Shown: in pieces, positions 9,664-18,542 of the stretch
Position numbering within the stretch: position 1 is the first letter of the stretch
How the letters are laid out: the number at the start of each line of letters is the position of its first letter
Assembly: GCA_963422705.1 (NCBI GenBank)
Contig: OY730443.1
Coordinates: forward strand, 2,418,001 to 2,482,000
Source: G963422705 sp963422705
GTDB taxonomy: Bacteria > Poribacteria > WGA-4E > WGA-3G
Reading direction: 5' to 3'
Length of the DNA stretch: 64,000 bases
The notes under the pieces: generated by a model
What the model was told of the DNA's origin: nothing
What the model saw: the letters and a program-made list of their open reading frames with translations, nothing else
Databases searched by the model: none
Made by a program: the position numbers and the translations under genes

Positions 9664-10257
9664 CTATTTGGCCACGTTTGGTGCCCCAGGAGTGCTCTTT
9701 ACAATTTGGAAATCGCCGGTGCCATCCGGCAAGCGTCCAAAGGCTGTGTCTGTCTCCTGCTTTCCGAATGTAATGCTATCGAGTACTTGATTTTTTTTTG
9801 CATCGGTATCTACAAGCATGACGGTTTCACCATCTTTAGACAATTTGAAATTGGCGTGTAGTCCTCCTATTCCGTCGTCATCTAACCAGACAATTAAGTA
9901 CCCCTTTGCCGGAATTTCAGCATTTTTGGGAAATTTCCATTTTGTGGGCTCGTCCTTTTTATCAGAGAGATACATTCCGGTGAGCATGACAGCATTATTG
10001 GTACGGTTGTGCAATTCAAGCCAGTCGTCATAGTCCCCCTGCGCGTCGGCTAAGATATTATCGTTGTCTGCCATCAGTTCGTTGATAACAACGGGGGTTC
10101 CTTTCCCCTCAGGTGCAATCGTATCTATCATGCTATCAGTGTTTATCGTATCCTCATTTGTCAATCCTGGCGCTACGATTTTCTGCGTTCGTTCGCAGGA
10201 TATAAGGGCGATACAACCAATTAAAATAACAACGTGAAACGTATGAATTCTTATCAT
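9664..10257 (-). CDS. Lipoprotein with lamin-tail domain
   Basis: Lipoprotein of 197 residues. The signal peptide ends in a lipobox (CIALISC), so Cys at about residue 21 should be lipidated. The remainder is one lamin-tail (LTD) domain: VVINELMADND, DDWLELHNRT, GMYLSDKK, GYLIVWLDDDG and NFKLSKDGETVMLVD are all characteristic. LTD domains are Ig-like folds found in many secreted nucleases and CotH proteins; the function is probably binding. The domain is strikingly similar to the C-terminal end of the CotH protein at 14665-17175. AAGGAG sits upstream of the ATG. The cellular role is unknown. Confidence 0.8.
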   Translation of the reverse strand: MIRIHTFHVVILIGCIALISCERTQKIVAPGLTNEDTINTDSMIDTIAPEGKGTPVVINELMADNDNILADAQGDYDDWLELHNRTNNAVMLTGMYLSDKKDEPTKWKFPKNAEIPAKGYLIVWLDDDGIGGLHANFKLSKDGETVMLVDTDAKKNQVLDSITFGKQETDTAFGRLPDGTGDFQIVKSTPGAPNVAK

Positions 10258-10488
10258 TGTTAAAGCTCCTTAATTTTAATAAATTGTAAACTAAAAAATT
10301 GATAAAGTTCGTTCACTTTAGGCGAGATACCTCAGTATACCATCGCGGTATAAATGATATCATAATGGCCCTTAACTTTCAAGAATTCTGTGTTTATCCG
10401 GGGCGGTTTTACCAATCATCCCGGAATGGGTTTACCGGGTTGAAGACAGGTAGTCTTCGTTTAAAAAATCTGATTTAGGAGATAGTCT

Positions 10489-11691
10489 CTACAAAAACGT
10501 CTGATAAACGTCCATAATTTTTTGATAATGAATGTCAGCGTTGAACTCGGTTTCCATTTTTTGCCGGCCGGCGAGTCCCATTTCTATAGCTTCGGCTTTA
10601 TGTTGTGACATCCACATCAACTTTTCGCGGAGTGCTTCTGTTCGAGCGGATGGGACGAGAAACCCGTCAACGCCATCGACAATTAACTCAGGAATTCCGC
10701 CAATATTCGCCCCGATGACAGGTTTCCCATACGCATAAGATTCTAAAACGGACATGGGACAATTTTCGTACCATTCTGAAGGTAAGAGTGTGCATAAACT
10801 ATTCTGAATCAATTGCTGGAGTTCACTTCCGTGTTTGAAACCGAGTAAGTGAATATGCGTGGCTTCGTTTTTCTCTACAAGTTGCTGAGCTTCGTCCATC
10901 GCCTCGCCATCCCCCACAATATAGAGGGGTATCTCTTTCAGTGGCGCTGCTGCTTCTATCAAGGTTAAAATTCCTTTACTGCGATGCAATCGCCCGAAAT
11001 AGAGCAAATAGTCCCCACCTGTGAAGTTCGGCGTGATGTTGTTCACATCGACAAAGTTATGAATGGTTGAGATTTTTTGCTGAGGAATGCCGAGCGTAAT
11101 CATCTTTTTTCGCAAGAAGTGCGATACTGATATGAAATGGTCAAATTTATTAACTGCTCCCAGTAGGCGTGATACATAAGATTCAGTAACACTCAGTGCT
11201 GTCCGTGCAAGTGAGCCTCTATTACACCGTTTCGGGAGTGCGCGCCAAAAGTGTTTGCCGGCGCATGCCTCGCAAATTTCATCGTTTGAGAGATGACTAT
11301 ACACAGGACACGTCAATTTATATTCGTGCAGTGTTTGAATCAGCGGAATGCCTCCTTTTTTGAGCATCTCCAAAATTGAGGCGGTTATTTTTCCATAGTA
11401 GATGTGAAAATGTGCGATATCCACACTCGTGTCACTTAAGAGTCGTCTGATTGATTTAACAGCATCGCTTGAATATAAAAACCTGATTAAATCGCCTGCC
11501 CCTGGATGTTCAAAGTCAGCCGCGCGTGGAAAATAACGTTCCCATTCTGTGGGTTCGTTTTTCGAATTCGCCGCTGCAAACGGAATGACACGGTGCTGAT
11601 GCTTTTGCAACAAATCCGCCATCGTAAAAAAGTACCGGTCAGAACCGCCTCTAATATGGTAATTTTGTGAGACATTGAGAATCGTCAGCAT
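10489..11691 (-). CDS. Glycosyltransferase family 4
   Basis: GT-B fold glycosyltransferase of about 400 residues. The N-terminal domain begins MLTILNVSQNYHIRGGSDRYF, the glycine-rich acceptor-side loop. The C-terminal domain contains LLYFGRLHRSKGILTLIEA and the EX7E nucleotide-sugar motif (ENCPMSVLE) followed by SYAYGKPVIGANIGGIPE. A Cys cluster in the first domain (CPVYSHLSNDEICEAC) is common in this subgroup. It should transfer a sugar from an activated donor onto a growing glycan at the inner membrane face. The frame continues upstream to 11766, but that would overlap the beta-helix gene by 26 bp; the ATG at 11691 begins the conserved domain. It probably works with the flippase and epimerase locus near 2-4.5 kb. 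Confidence 0.85.
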   Translation of the reverse strand: MLTILNVSQNYHIRGGSDRYFFTMADLLQKHQHRVIPFAAANSKNEPTEWERYFPRAADFEHPGAGDLIRFLYSSDAVKSIRRLLSDTSVDIAHFHIYYGKITASILEMLKKGGIPLIQTLHEYKLTCPVYSHLSNDEICEACAGKHFWRALPKRCNRGSLARTALSVTESYVSRLLGAVNKFDHFISVSHFLRKKMITLGIPQQKISTIHNFVDVNNITPNFTGGDYLLYFGRLHRSKGILTLIEAAAPLKEIPLYIVGDGEAMDEAQQLVEKNEATHIHLLGFKHGSELQQLIQNSLCTLLPSEWYENCPMSVLESYAYGKPVIGANIGGIPELIVDGVDGFLVPSARTEALREKLMWMSQHKAEAIEMGLAGRQKMETEFNADIHYQKIMDVYQTFL

Positions 11692-11740
11692 AGGAAAATA
11701 GAAAAGTCTAGGACTGCGTCTAGACTTTCTCCTCGTTGTA

Positions 11741-12730
11741 TCATTCCCGGGTTCCAGCATCAGCAATGCGTACGTCAGCGATTGGCTGATAATAGATTTT
11801 TCCTACCTGTTTATTGAACATACCCGGGTCTTCGGCATCCAAAATGACGGCATCTATTTCTTCATCGGCGAGTGAACCCCACCAATTATTGGGTGCATAC
11901 ACGTCGAATTTGACATTCAGTTTGAGTGAATGGATATTGCCACTGAGGTTATTATATTGGATGATAGATTGTACGTTTTCACAGAAAATCCCGATGTCGT
12001 TTCTACGAAAGGTATTTCTTTCAATTCTCGGACGCGTCTGGCGCCCGATGGTGCGAATTCCGATATTATTGTCAAAAAATTCGTTGTGCACTATCTCCGC
12101 ATCGCTGCCATCTAAAGCGACTGCTGTGTGATTCAAATGGAACGTACAATCAGACACAGTCGGGGAAGTCGTTTTAATATCGACTCCCACTGTTGCATAT
12201 GTAACGCTGACACCGCGTAGGAAGCTATCGTGTTCGTGAGTGTGTTCAAACAAGATTCCCTGCCAGTCACTAGGTTGGGGCCCGGTGTTTTCGGATGTAA
12301 ATATAACGGGTTCATCTACAGCGGCGTCCAGCGTGCTTCCGGCCTTTAGGATACCCCTAACTTTTACGAAAGCGTCTCTTCCAAATTTAACAATAGTTCC
12401 GGGTAGAATTTCAAGGGTTACGCCGGGTGGAATTTCTAAGGTTCCGTGGACTATGTAGGTTTTATCCGGTTTCCACCTCTCATCTGCTGCAAGCGTTACA
12501 TCGTTGAAAACGGTGCCGGTGACTTCTTCGATAGATGGATTCATGGGGGTAGGTTCGTCACATCCGCTGGCGATTAGGAAAATCGCGAAAAATAATAGCA
12601 CAACGTTTCTGCCGTGCTGAAAAAATTGGGAGGCATAAACTTCCATGCTACCGTATAAAAACATTATTCTTACGCTGTTCCGAACTTTCATGATATCGAT
12701 TCTGTTGTGATTTACATCGGTTTTCATCAC
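11741..12730 (-). CDS. Beta-helix lipoprotein
   Basis: Exported protein of 329 residues whose hydrophobic segment ends in a lipobox (FLIASGC) at about residue 57, so mature protein begins at that Cys. After a linker, residues about 90-310 show right-handed parallel beta-helix (PbH1/NosD-like) character: ILPGTIVKFG, TSENTGPQPSDWQGILFE, VSDCTFHLNHTAVALDG, NEFFDNNIGI and YNNLSGNIHSLKLN. Such helices often bind or cleave polysaccharides; no catalytic motif is evident. The N-terminal region before the hydrophobic stretch is unusually long. An internal ATG at 12646 lacks a ribosome site, whereas the ATG at 12730 has AAGGA upstream and sits just downstream of a good promoter, so I keep the longer form. 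Confidence 0.7.
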   Translation of the reverse strand: MMKTDVNHNRIDIMKVRNSVRIMFLYGSMEVYASQFFQHGRNVVLLFFAIFLIASGCDEPTPMNPSIEEVTGTVFNDVTLAADERWKPDKTYIVHGTLEIPPGVTLEILPGTIVKFGRDAFVKVRGILKAGSTLDAAVDEPVIFTSENTGPQPSDWQGILFEHTHEHDSFLRGVSVTYATVGVDIKTTSPTVSDCTFHLNHTAVALDGSDAEIVHNEFFDNNIGIRTIGRQTRPRIERNTFRRNDIGIFCENVQSIIQYNNLSGNIHSLKLNVKFDVYAPNNWWGSLADEEIDAVILDAEDPGMFNKQVGKIYYQPIADVRIADAGTRE

Positions 12731-12751
12731 ATTTTCTAAATCCTTCAGGAT

Positions 12752-12780
12752 AGTTTACCTTCTATTTGGAATTTTGTCAA
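12752..12780 (-). promoter_or_regulatory. Sigma70-type promoter for the beta-helix lipoprotein
   Basis: Reading the minus strand: TTGACA (12780-12775), 17-base spacer, TAAACT (12757-12752), with the gene start about 22 bases further on. It lies in the divergent region between this gene and the TrpD-like gene. Confidence 0.55.
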
Positions 12781-12800
12781 ATTTGTCCGTTTGCTTGAAT

Positions 12801-12829
12801 TTGTTTTAAGGGCCAAAATGTGTTACAAT
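12801..12829 (+). promoter_or_regulatory. Sigma70-type promoter for the TrpD-like gene
   Basis: TTGTTT (12801-12806), 17-base spacer, TACAAT (12824-12829), followed by AGGAG and an ATG at 12879. It is back to back with the minus-strand promoter at 12752-12780. Confidence 0.5.
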
Positions 12830-12878
12830 AACCGAAACGTGCTTTTACGGCGATGCTCTCAAACAGGAGTGCGCAAAG

Positions 12879-14369
12879 ATGTCTTCACAATATGGCGAAT
12901 CTGCCAATCTTACCGTACAATCGCAATACCCGGGCCCTAATCTTGAGATGCTTGCGGCACAAGCAAGGGTTTGTACGGGCCCACACCAGACACGTCCTTT
13001 AGGGACAAATCCTTCTGATTTTCCGCAGCCCGTGCCTTTGCTTGAAACCGTACTAAAATCGATAAACGGAAAATTATCGAGAGCGGAGACAGTTTCAGAG
13101 GCACAGCTGGGAGCGTTTTTTTCTGCCATGACGCTCCGTAACTATTTTCCGCGGGCGACACAGTGGAGCCGCGCAGAGCGCGACGCATTTTGTCAATACC
13201 TTCCTCGCCTTGAATCCCAACTTCCATTGGAAATTCGGTATCTCATAAATCCTGAGCAAGGGTATGTACCACAGAATGAAATAGAATCAGTTGTTGTCAG
13301 TGCGCTGGAAAAGATTTTAAGAGGGAAACATTTGGGTTACTCGGAAACTCGAAAGATGTGTACGGCGATTCTTAGCAAGGAGGTTAAACCCGCTCTTAAA
13401 GCCGCTGCACTTATTGGACAACGGATGAACCGAGAGACATATGAGGAAGTCTGCGGGTACCATGATGCATTTTTCTGTCCAGAAGATGTGCGTCCTATCG
13501 CTGTCAATACGCTCACACACTTTGGGCAGCCTTACGACGGCGCGACACGCTATTTTCGTCCGACGTTGTTTGTAGCTGCGGTGCGTGCTGCACTCGGGGC
13601 ACCCTCAGTACTGCACGGGGTTGATGTGATGCCGCCTAAAAACGGTGTAACCGAAGAAGCAATGCTGAAGGCGCTCGGTGCGAATATCAACCTCTCAATT
13701 GAGCAAGCCGCAGCGTGCATCCTCGATAAAAGGGTTGGATTTGGGTACATTAGCCAACGTCACTACGCTCCGGATGCCTACGATTTGCGGGAATTGCGGG
13801 TACATATAAAAAAACGTCCGCCTTGGGCAGCCACGGAAAAGGCGCAACAATTCTTTTCAGCCGCGTCTAATTACATGGTGATAGGCTACTACCATATCGG
13901 TTATGAAAAACCGCTTCTCCAATTGGCATGGGCTCGTGGGTTTGATGGGGCAATTGCTGTCAAGGGTGAGGAGGGCACGAGTCATTACGCGCTTCGACTC
14001 GGCAAACCTTCTACTGCAGACAGGATGGCGATTAATTACTCGCAGGGGTTTCACCGTGTCAACGGGGAGCGAGAGGATTTTGCGATGGATATTAATCCGG
14101 CGGACTACGGTTTTGATTATGCCCGGAGCCCACGCATAGCGCCTGTTAATGCGAATGGATTTGCCGAAGCGGGGATGGCCGCGCTCTCCGGACAAAGAGG
14201 ACACATCTATGATAGGATTGTCCTCAACACAGCGATGGTAGATTATCTGTTAGGGTTCTGTCCAAATCCACACGATGCCATCCAGCGGGCTCGAACCGTG
14301 ATAGATGACGGGCGCGCTTTGAAACATCTCCGTGCCTATATTGCTACTAGCTTAGATGTATCCGGTTGA
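12879..14369 (+). CDS. Anthranilate phosphoribosyltransferase-like (family 3 glycosyltransferase)
   Basis: Protein of 496 residues in the TrpD/GT3 family. The C-terminal half aligns by motif with TrpD: HGVDVMPPKNGVTEEAMLKALG resembles the HG...TSADVLEALG region, ILDKRVGFGYISQRHYAP resembles the conserved GFxFAPxHHPA stretch, and LRVHIKKRPPWAATEK takes the place of the RxxLGxRTxFN segment. The family joins phosphoribosyl pyrophosphate to an aromatic amine. The protein is about 150 residues longer than TrpD at the N-terminus and its motifs are divergent, so TrpD2/YbiB-like or another GT3 function is as likely as tryptophan synthesis. No trp genes are nearby. AGGAG lies upstream of the ATG. Confidence 0.7.
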   Translation: MSSQYGESANLTVQSQYPGPNLEMLAAQARVCTGPHQTRPLGTNPSDFPQPVPLLETVLKSINGKLSRAETVSEAQLGAFFSAMTLRNYFPRATQWSRAERDAFCQYLPRLESQLPLEIRYLINPEQGYVPQNEIESVVVSALEKILRGKHLGYSETRKMCTAILSKEVKPALKAAALIGQRMNRETYEEVCGYHDAFFCPEDVRPIAVNTLTHFGQPYDGATRYFRPTLFVAAVRAALGAPSVLHGVDVMPPKNGVTEEAMLKALGANINLSIEQAAACILDKRVGFGYISQRHYAPDAYDLRELRVHIKKRPPWAATEKAQQFFSAASNYMVIGYYHIGYEKPLLQLAWARGFDGAIAVKGEEGTSHYALRLGKPSTADRMAINYSQGFHRVNGEREDFAMDINPADYGFDYARSPRIAPVNANGFAEAGMAALSGQRGHIYDRIVLNTAMVDYLLGFCPNPHDAIQRARTVIDDGRALKHLRAYIATSLDVSG

Positions 14370-14579
14370 GCCATCCGGACGGATAGGACATGTCCACTGC
14401 CAATGGATGTACTCGTTGTCGGTAATCGCGGATTCGTCGACATCTATACCTAACCCCGGGGGCGTGCGTAATTCCAGGTACCCACCTTTCGGAAGGTAGG
14501 GTTCATCTACCCAATCATTCCATTCTGTCTCTGTCGGAAGTAGATATTCAATCCGACGCGCATCATCGTTTTGAATCAT
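14352..14579 (-). pseudogene. C-terminal remnant of enolase-superfamily dehydratase
   Basis: A 75-codon open stretch encodes only the tail of a mandelate racemase/muconate lactonizing type enzyme: GGYLELRTPPGLGIDVDES is the C-terminal motif of the galactonate-dehydratase-like group. No barrel or catalytic residues are present and nothing continues upstream, so this is a truncated leftover. It overlaps the convergent TrpD-like gene by 18 bp. Confidence 0.6.
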
Positions 14580-14664
14580 CTCAAAAATGTAATTAGCAAT
14601 TTTGCCACCTCATTTTTGTCCGGTTTTTGAATAGATTCTCCGAACCCTGCGTGTCCTCGCACAG

Positions 14665-17175
14665 CTATTTTGGGTGAATATTCTCCTGCCCCGGAGTCAT
14701 TTCCAATTGCCTAAGAGTGCCTGTTCCATTTGGCCATCTACCGAATGCAGCGTCTTTTTCCTGTTTAGCGAATGTAACCGTATCAAGCACCTGATTGCCA
14801 CGTGCATCTGTGTCTACCAACATCACAGTCTCACCATTTCTGGAAAGCTTGAAGTTAGCGTGCAGTCCATCAGTTGCCTTGCCATTTTCATCTAGCCACA
14901 CAATCAGATAGCCATGGGCAGGAACTGTGGTGTTTTCCGGGAATGCCCATTTCTTAAGGTTATCCGTTTTATCGGTAAGGTACATCCCCGTGAGCACGAC
15001 TTCTTTCCCGGTAAGATTATGCAGTTCAAGCCAATCTTCATACTTCCCCTGTGGGGCGGTGATACTCTCGGTGTTGGCTGCCATCAATTCATTAATGACG
15101 ATATGGGTCTCTTTCGCAACAGATGCCTGGATTTGGTAATGCGCCGCCCCAAACTCGGTGTGCGCTGGCGAAAATGCAGTTGTCCCGTGTGTATCGACAG
15201 CGTTTGCTTCAACGTAGTAGTACACCGTGGTTCCTGCTGGAAAAGCGGGGAGTTCAGCGACGAAACTGTCCTCTTTTTCCGGTGCCATCGCGAGCTGCTT
15301 AAAAACACCGTTCCGTTCAAGACTATAATGCAATATCACCGAATCTACGGACACCGATTTATCTATACCCGCTTTAATTGTCACCGGGTGATTGGCGACA
15401 GGTGCCTCCGGTTTGGAAACCGAAACAATTTTCGGGGCGAGTCTGTTTAATTCTGGATGGTTGAGAAGATAGTTACGCCTTTTAGTTATGAACTGCTTAA
15501 AGCCGGGGGCACTGCCACGCCCAACCCCACGCCCACTGTTTAGGTTAGTTTCATTGCCATTTTCACTATTTCCGGTACTGCTTAAAAACGCTTGATATCC
15601 GTAAAGTTTCTTATTATCTTGTTCTACTTCAGCATCAATAAGAGATTGATAGGTTGTGATGATTGGCGCGATAGCTTCCCAACTCAGCCATTCATCAATC
15701 ACAGTATGAACATGTGCCAGATAACGGGCGCGCCACTGCGGATTCGAAAGGAGACGATTAATCACTGGGCGTTCTGGATTCCCAGCATGCGTAATTGGAG
15801 ATACCATGCCATCGGTTACATCACCCCAGCTCCATCCCCTGCCACCACGTCCGCCTTCTCTTGCAAACCTAAAACTCTCGTTGCTATCGTGCGGAACTAG
15901 ATGGAATCGCCCTTTAACATCTTGATAAATGGCATAATCCCCGCCTTTGTGGATGTAACCATCGTCATCCATAAAAACGTTTGACACCGCAAGCTGCCAT
16001 AATGCCCTGTCAATGTTAAATACCATCGGGAGCTTTGTCTCAAGCTCCGCATCCGGGGTTGATTCATCAAACAGTTTGCATAGTGCAATCAAGTCTGTCC
16101 ACGGTTCTTCAACCCCCTTCGTTTTCAGTTGGTACGTTTCGCGGTAGGCTGCTGCATCGTCTCCCAAATAAGAGAGCGTACCGCCACCGGGCCCCACTTT
16201 CCAACGAATCCCCTCTTTCGTGCCGAACCACTCTGCCAAAAAATCCTTGTTATATTGCTGCAGGTTAATATAGACGCCCCAATTTTCCCCGTTGATAACC
16301 AATTTGACGAAATTAGTCTTCATCGCCGGGACGTAGCTTTGCGCAATATGATTGTAAAGGAACTCGCGTAAAAAAGAGGCATCGACATGCCCATTTAGCA
16401 AATTCAAGGTTTTATAACCATAAAGCCGTTGTCCATCGTTTCCGTAGTCGAGGGCGATATTAAACGATTTTTTCTCTGATTCTACCGTAAAGTACGAGGA
16501 GGAGCCTCGGAAGTGAACCCCTACTTCCGGATAAATTTTACCATCAACAACCATCTCTGCCGGTACCTCAACATCTGTCCTATAAAATGCGTTTAGCTGT
16601 TCATACCAATCTTCATGATGGAAACGGAGGTATAACGTACGGAGTGTATCAGCATGATAAAGGGGTGGTGAACCTGACGGTGTTACAGCAAGACTTTTGG
16701 CAACATCGCTTTGAATATCGCCCTGCGGATTCGGGGTGTTCATCCGCGATAAATTATCGCCCCTACGCGTTTCGAGTGCAGCTTTCCGCTCGTTCCCGGT
16801 CAACTTCCCATCTTTGTCTGTATCAAATCGTTCGACGAGTTTCTCTGGCGGTGCTGGCCCGCGCCCCCGGCCGCCTCCTCTCCGCTCACGTCTCCCGGTA
16901 TCTCTCTGCCCCATAAAAGTACGTTGCATCGCCTCAATTTCTATAAGGTTCTGGCGCATTTTCTCAATCTCTTCATGACTGAGCCTATCCCCTGTAAACG
17001 CTTCCAACGCGGTAACCCGAAGCATCAGTTCCTGTTCTTCTAAACTCAAGTTCCCATTTCCATCCATATCAAATCGTTTTTCCTCAGGTGAAAGTTTCGT
17101 GTCCTCCTGCGCGTTTGCATACATGGCGAAACTAACAAAGAGTACGAGGCAGGTAATTAGCTTTATATGCTTCAT
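14665..17175 (-). CDS. Secreted CotH-family protein with EF-hands and lamin-tail domain
   Basis: Exported protein of 836 residues. In order: signal peptide (CLVLFVSFAMYANA), two EF-hand-like calcium loops (DMDGNGNLSLEE near residue 36; DTDKDGKLTGNE near 117), a CotH domain about residues 195-560 (GVHFRGSSS, KSFNIALDYG, LNLLNGHVDASFLREFL, GVYINLQQYNKDF), an Ig-like linker, and a lamin-tail domain in the last 130 residues. CotH proteins are atypical kinases first known from spore coats; in Gram-negatives they are extracellular. GGGAG precedes the ATG. The gene follows a DUF4956 gene by 40 bp, the usual partner in CotH clusters. A lysed or altered active site could not be judged. Confidence 0.85.
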   Translation of the reverse strand: MKHIKLITCLVLFVSFAMYANAQEDTKLSPEEKRFDMDGNGNLSLEEQELMLRVTALEAFTGDRLSHEEIEKMRQNLIEIEAMQRTFMGQRDTGRRERRGGGRGRGPAPPEKLVERFDTDKDGKLTGNERKAALETRRGDNLSRMNTPNPQGDIQSDVAKSLAVTPSGSPPLYHADTLRTLYLRFHHEDWYEQLNAFYRTDVEVPAEMVVDGKIYPEVGVHFRGSSSYFTVESEKKSFNIALDYGNDGQRLYGYKTLNLLNGHVDASFLREFLYNHIAQSYVPAMKTNFVKLVINGENWGVYINLQQYNKDFLAEWFGTKEGIRWKVGPGGGTLSYLGDDAAAYRETYQLKTKGVEEPWTDLIALCKLFDESTPDAELETKLPMVFNIDRALWQLAVSNVFMDDDGYIHKGGDYAIYQDVKGRFHLVPHDSNESFRFAREGGRGGRGWSWGDVTDGMVSPITHAGNPERPVINRLLSNPQWRARYLAHVHTVIDEWLSWEAIAPIITTYQSLIDAEVEQDNKKLYGYQAFLSSTGNSENGNETNLNSGRGVGRGSAPGFKQFITKRRNYLLNHPELNRLAPKIVSVSKPEAPVANHPVTIKAGIDKSVSVDSVILHYSLERNGVFKQLAMAPEKEDSFVAELPAFPAGTTVYYYVEANAVDTHGTTAFSPAHTEFGAAHYQIQASVAKETHIVINELMAANTESITAPQGKYEDWLELHNLTGKEVVLTGMYLTDKTDNLKKWAFPENTTVPAHGYLIVWLDENGKATDGLHANFKLSRNGETVMLVDTDARGNQVLDTVTFAKQEKDAAFGRWPNGTGTLRQLEMTPGQENIHPK

Positions 17176-17215
17176 GGCGTTCTCCCTTAATTAATTTATG
17201 TTCTGTTTTCGTATC

Positions 17216-17875
17216 CTATTCCGTATCCAGTTTTACGTCTGTGACATTCTCAATTTGCGAAAGTTCATTAAAAAAGTCGAACCACGCTTCAGGGTGAGCC
17301 AATTTAACGCGGAATTTCAATTCAGCCTGTCCAGATTTTTTTATTCTCTTTTCGAGCAAGCGTTCGTAAACTAGATACTTACTGAAGACGTGAAGATATC
17401 CGGTTTCCATCTGCCGTTCGGTTGGTAAGGAGAACTCAAGATTAAATCCGTTATTTTCCCCAAAACGTTGATGCCAATAGTGCATTCCGAGGATGATAGC
17501 CCCGATTAGAACGGCAGCGAGAATCGCAACGGATGGGTTCCCGGCGCCGACTGCCATCCCTACCGCTAGCGCGTAAAAGACGAACCCGATATCGCGCGGG
17601 TCCTGGATAGCTGTCCGAAAACGGATAATCGATAGTGCCCCGACTAGACTAAACGCACGAGCGATGCTATCGCCTATGATAACCATCACCACGGAAATCA
17701 GCATACAGAGGATAATGAGCGTATCCGTAAACGATTTTTGCGAGACTTTCGCGTGCGTCCACTGGTAGATGTTAACAATGAGAATGCCTAACGCAAACGC
17801 GAGGAGCAACCTGAGGGCATCAGCACCAAGCGTTACAAGCGGGGGCAAGGTTAAAAAATCCGATAAAATCTGCAT
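17216..17875 (-). CDS. DUF4956 membrane protein
   Basis: Protein of 219 residues with about four transmembrane segments in the first 130 residues, the conserved loop FSLVGALSIIRFRTAIQDPRD that defines DUF4956, and a soluble C-terminal domain of about 80 residues. The family is repeatedly found with CotH proteins and with VTC-type polyphosphate polymerase domains; the function is not known. Here it is upstream of, and probably co-transcribed with, the CotH gene, but no VTC-domain gene is in the window. ATG start; the upstream region has a TATAAT at 17985-17980 on the minus strand with only a weak -35. Confidence 0.8.
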   Translation of the reverse strand: MQILSDFLTLPPLVTLGADALRLLLAFALGILIVNIYQWTHAKVSQKSFTDTLIILCMLISVVMVIIGDSIARAFSLVGALSIIRFRTAIQDPRDIGFVFYALAVGMAVGAGNPSVAILAAVLIGAIILGMHYWHQRFGENNGFNLEFSLPTERQMETGYLHVFSKYLVYERLLEKRIKKSGQAELKFRVKLAHPEAWFDFFNELSQIENVTDVKLDTE

Positions 17876-18047
17876 TCCGGCGCTTTGTATCGTGATTCAA
17901 TCGTAAACGCTTAGTGTGAAACGTTACTTCATGGGGTCATTCTGAATTTATGCGTTATTTTGAATCAAAATCTATTCTGATTATACCACAATTAGACAAG
18001 CTTGTGGCAAAGATGTTGAAAAATTATGCATGAAAGGCATTACCTGT

Positions 18048-18542
18048 TTACTCAGGTGATGCCTTTGCTTCCGAACCATACAGGACTATCCGCTCCACCA
18101 TTGCGATTGACGAGGACAATACAACGCGAATCCCATCTGTGAAAAGTGGCGCCCGAATTATATACGGCGATTTTCGAACAGGGGTTTTAATCGCCTTAAC
18201 AACGCGCCAATTCTTTTCCCCTATCCGGGCATAGACAGTCATATTATGCAGGGGTGCTATTGGGTTAAAATAGATTTCAATTCGGTTAACCGCCCTTTTT
18301 TGGGGAAGTAACCACTTCTGAATTATTCCCATATCCCTTTCCGATATTTCATAACTTTCTGTCATGTCGCTATCCATACGAACCGTGCTCTGCGCTGCCA
18401 TAGAAAGACAACCAAATAGCACGAAAGGTAGATAGAGGAAGGCGATATAGGGTTCCACGAACGCTTTCGTGCGCCCCGGTAAGATGCTGAGGGAATGTAA
18501 CTGGTGATAAAAATCGATTGCAGGTTTTTTAAATTTCTTCAC
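18048..18542 (-). CDS. Hypothetical exported protein
   Basis: A 164-residue protein that I do not recognise. It starts with GTG, supported by a strong AGGAGG six bases upstream, and overlaps the end of the ABC permease gene by 14 bp, so it is translationally coupled to it. A hydrophobic stretch at residues 32-50 ends in LFGC, which could be a late lipobox or a membrane anchor. The rest is a single domain with beta-rich spacing (RIEIYFNPIAPLHNMTVYARIG, GIRVVLSSSIAMVERIVLYG) that looks like a galactose-binding or discoidin-like sandwich; that is a guess. Coupling suggests a role linked with metal import. Confidence 0.6.
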   Translation of the reverse strand: MKKFKKPAIDFYHQLHSLSILPGRTKAFVEPYIAFLYLPFVLFGCLSMAAQSTVRMDSDMTESYEISERDMGIIQKWLLPQKRAVNRIEIYFNPIAPLHNMTVYARIGEKNWRVVKAIKTPVRKSPYIIRAPLFTDGIRVVLSSSIAMVERIVLYGSEAKASPE

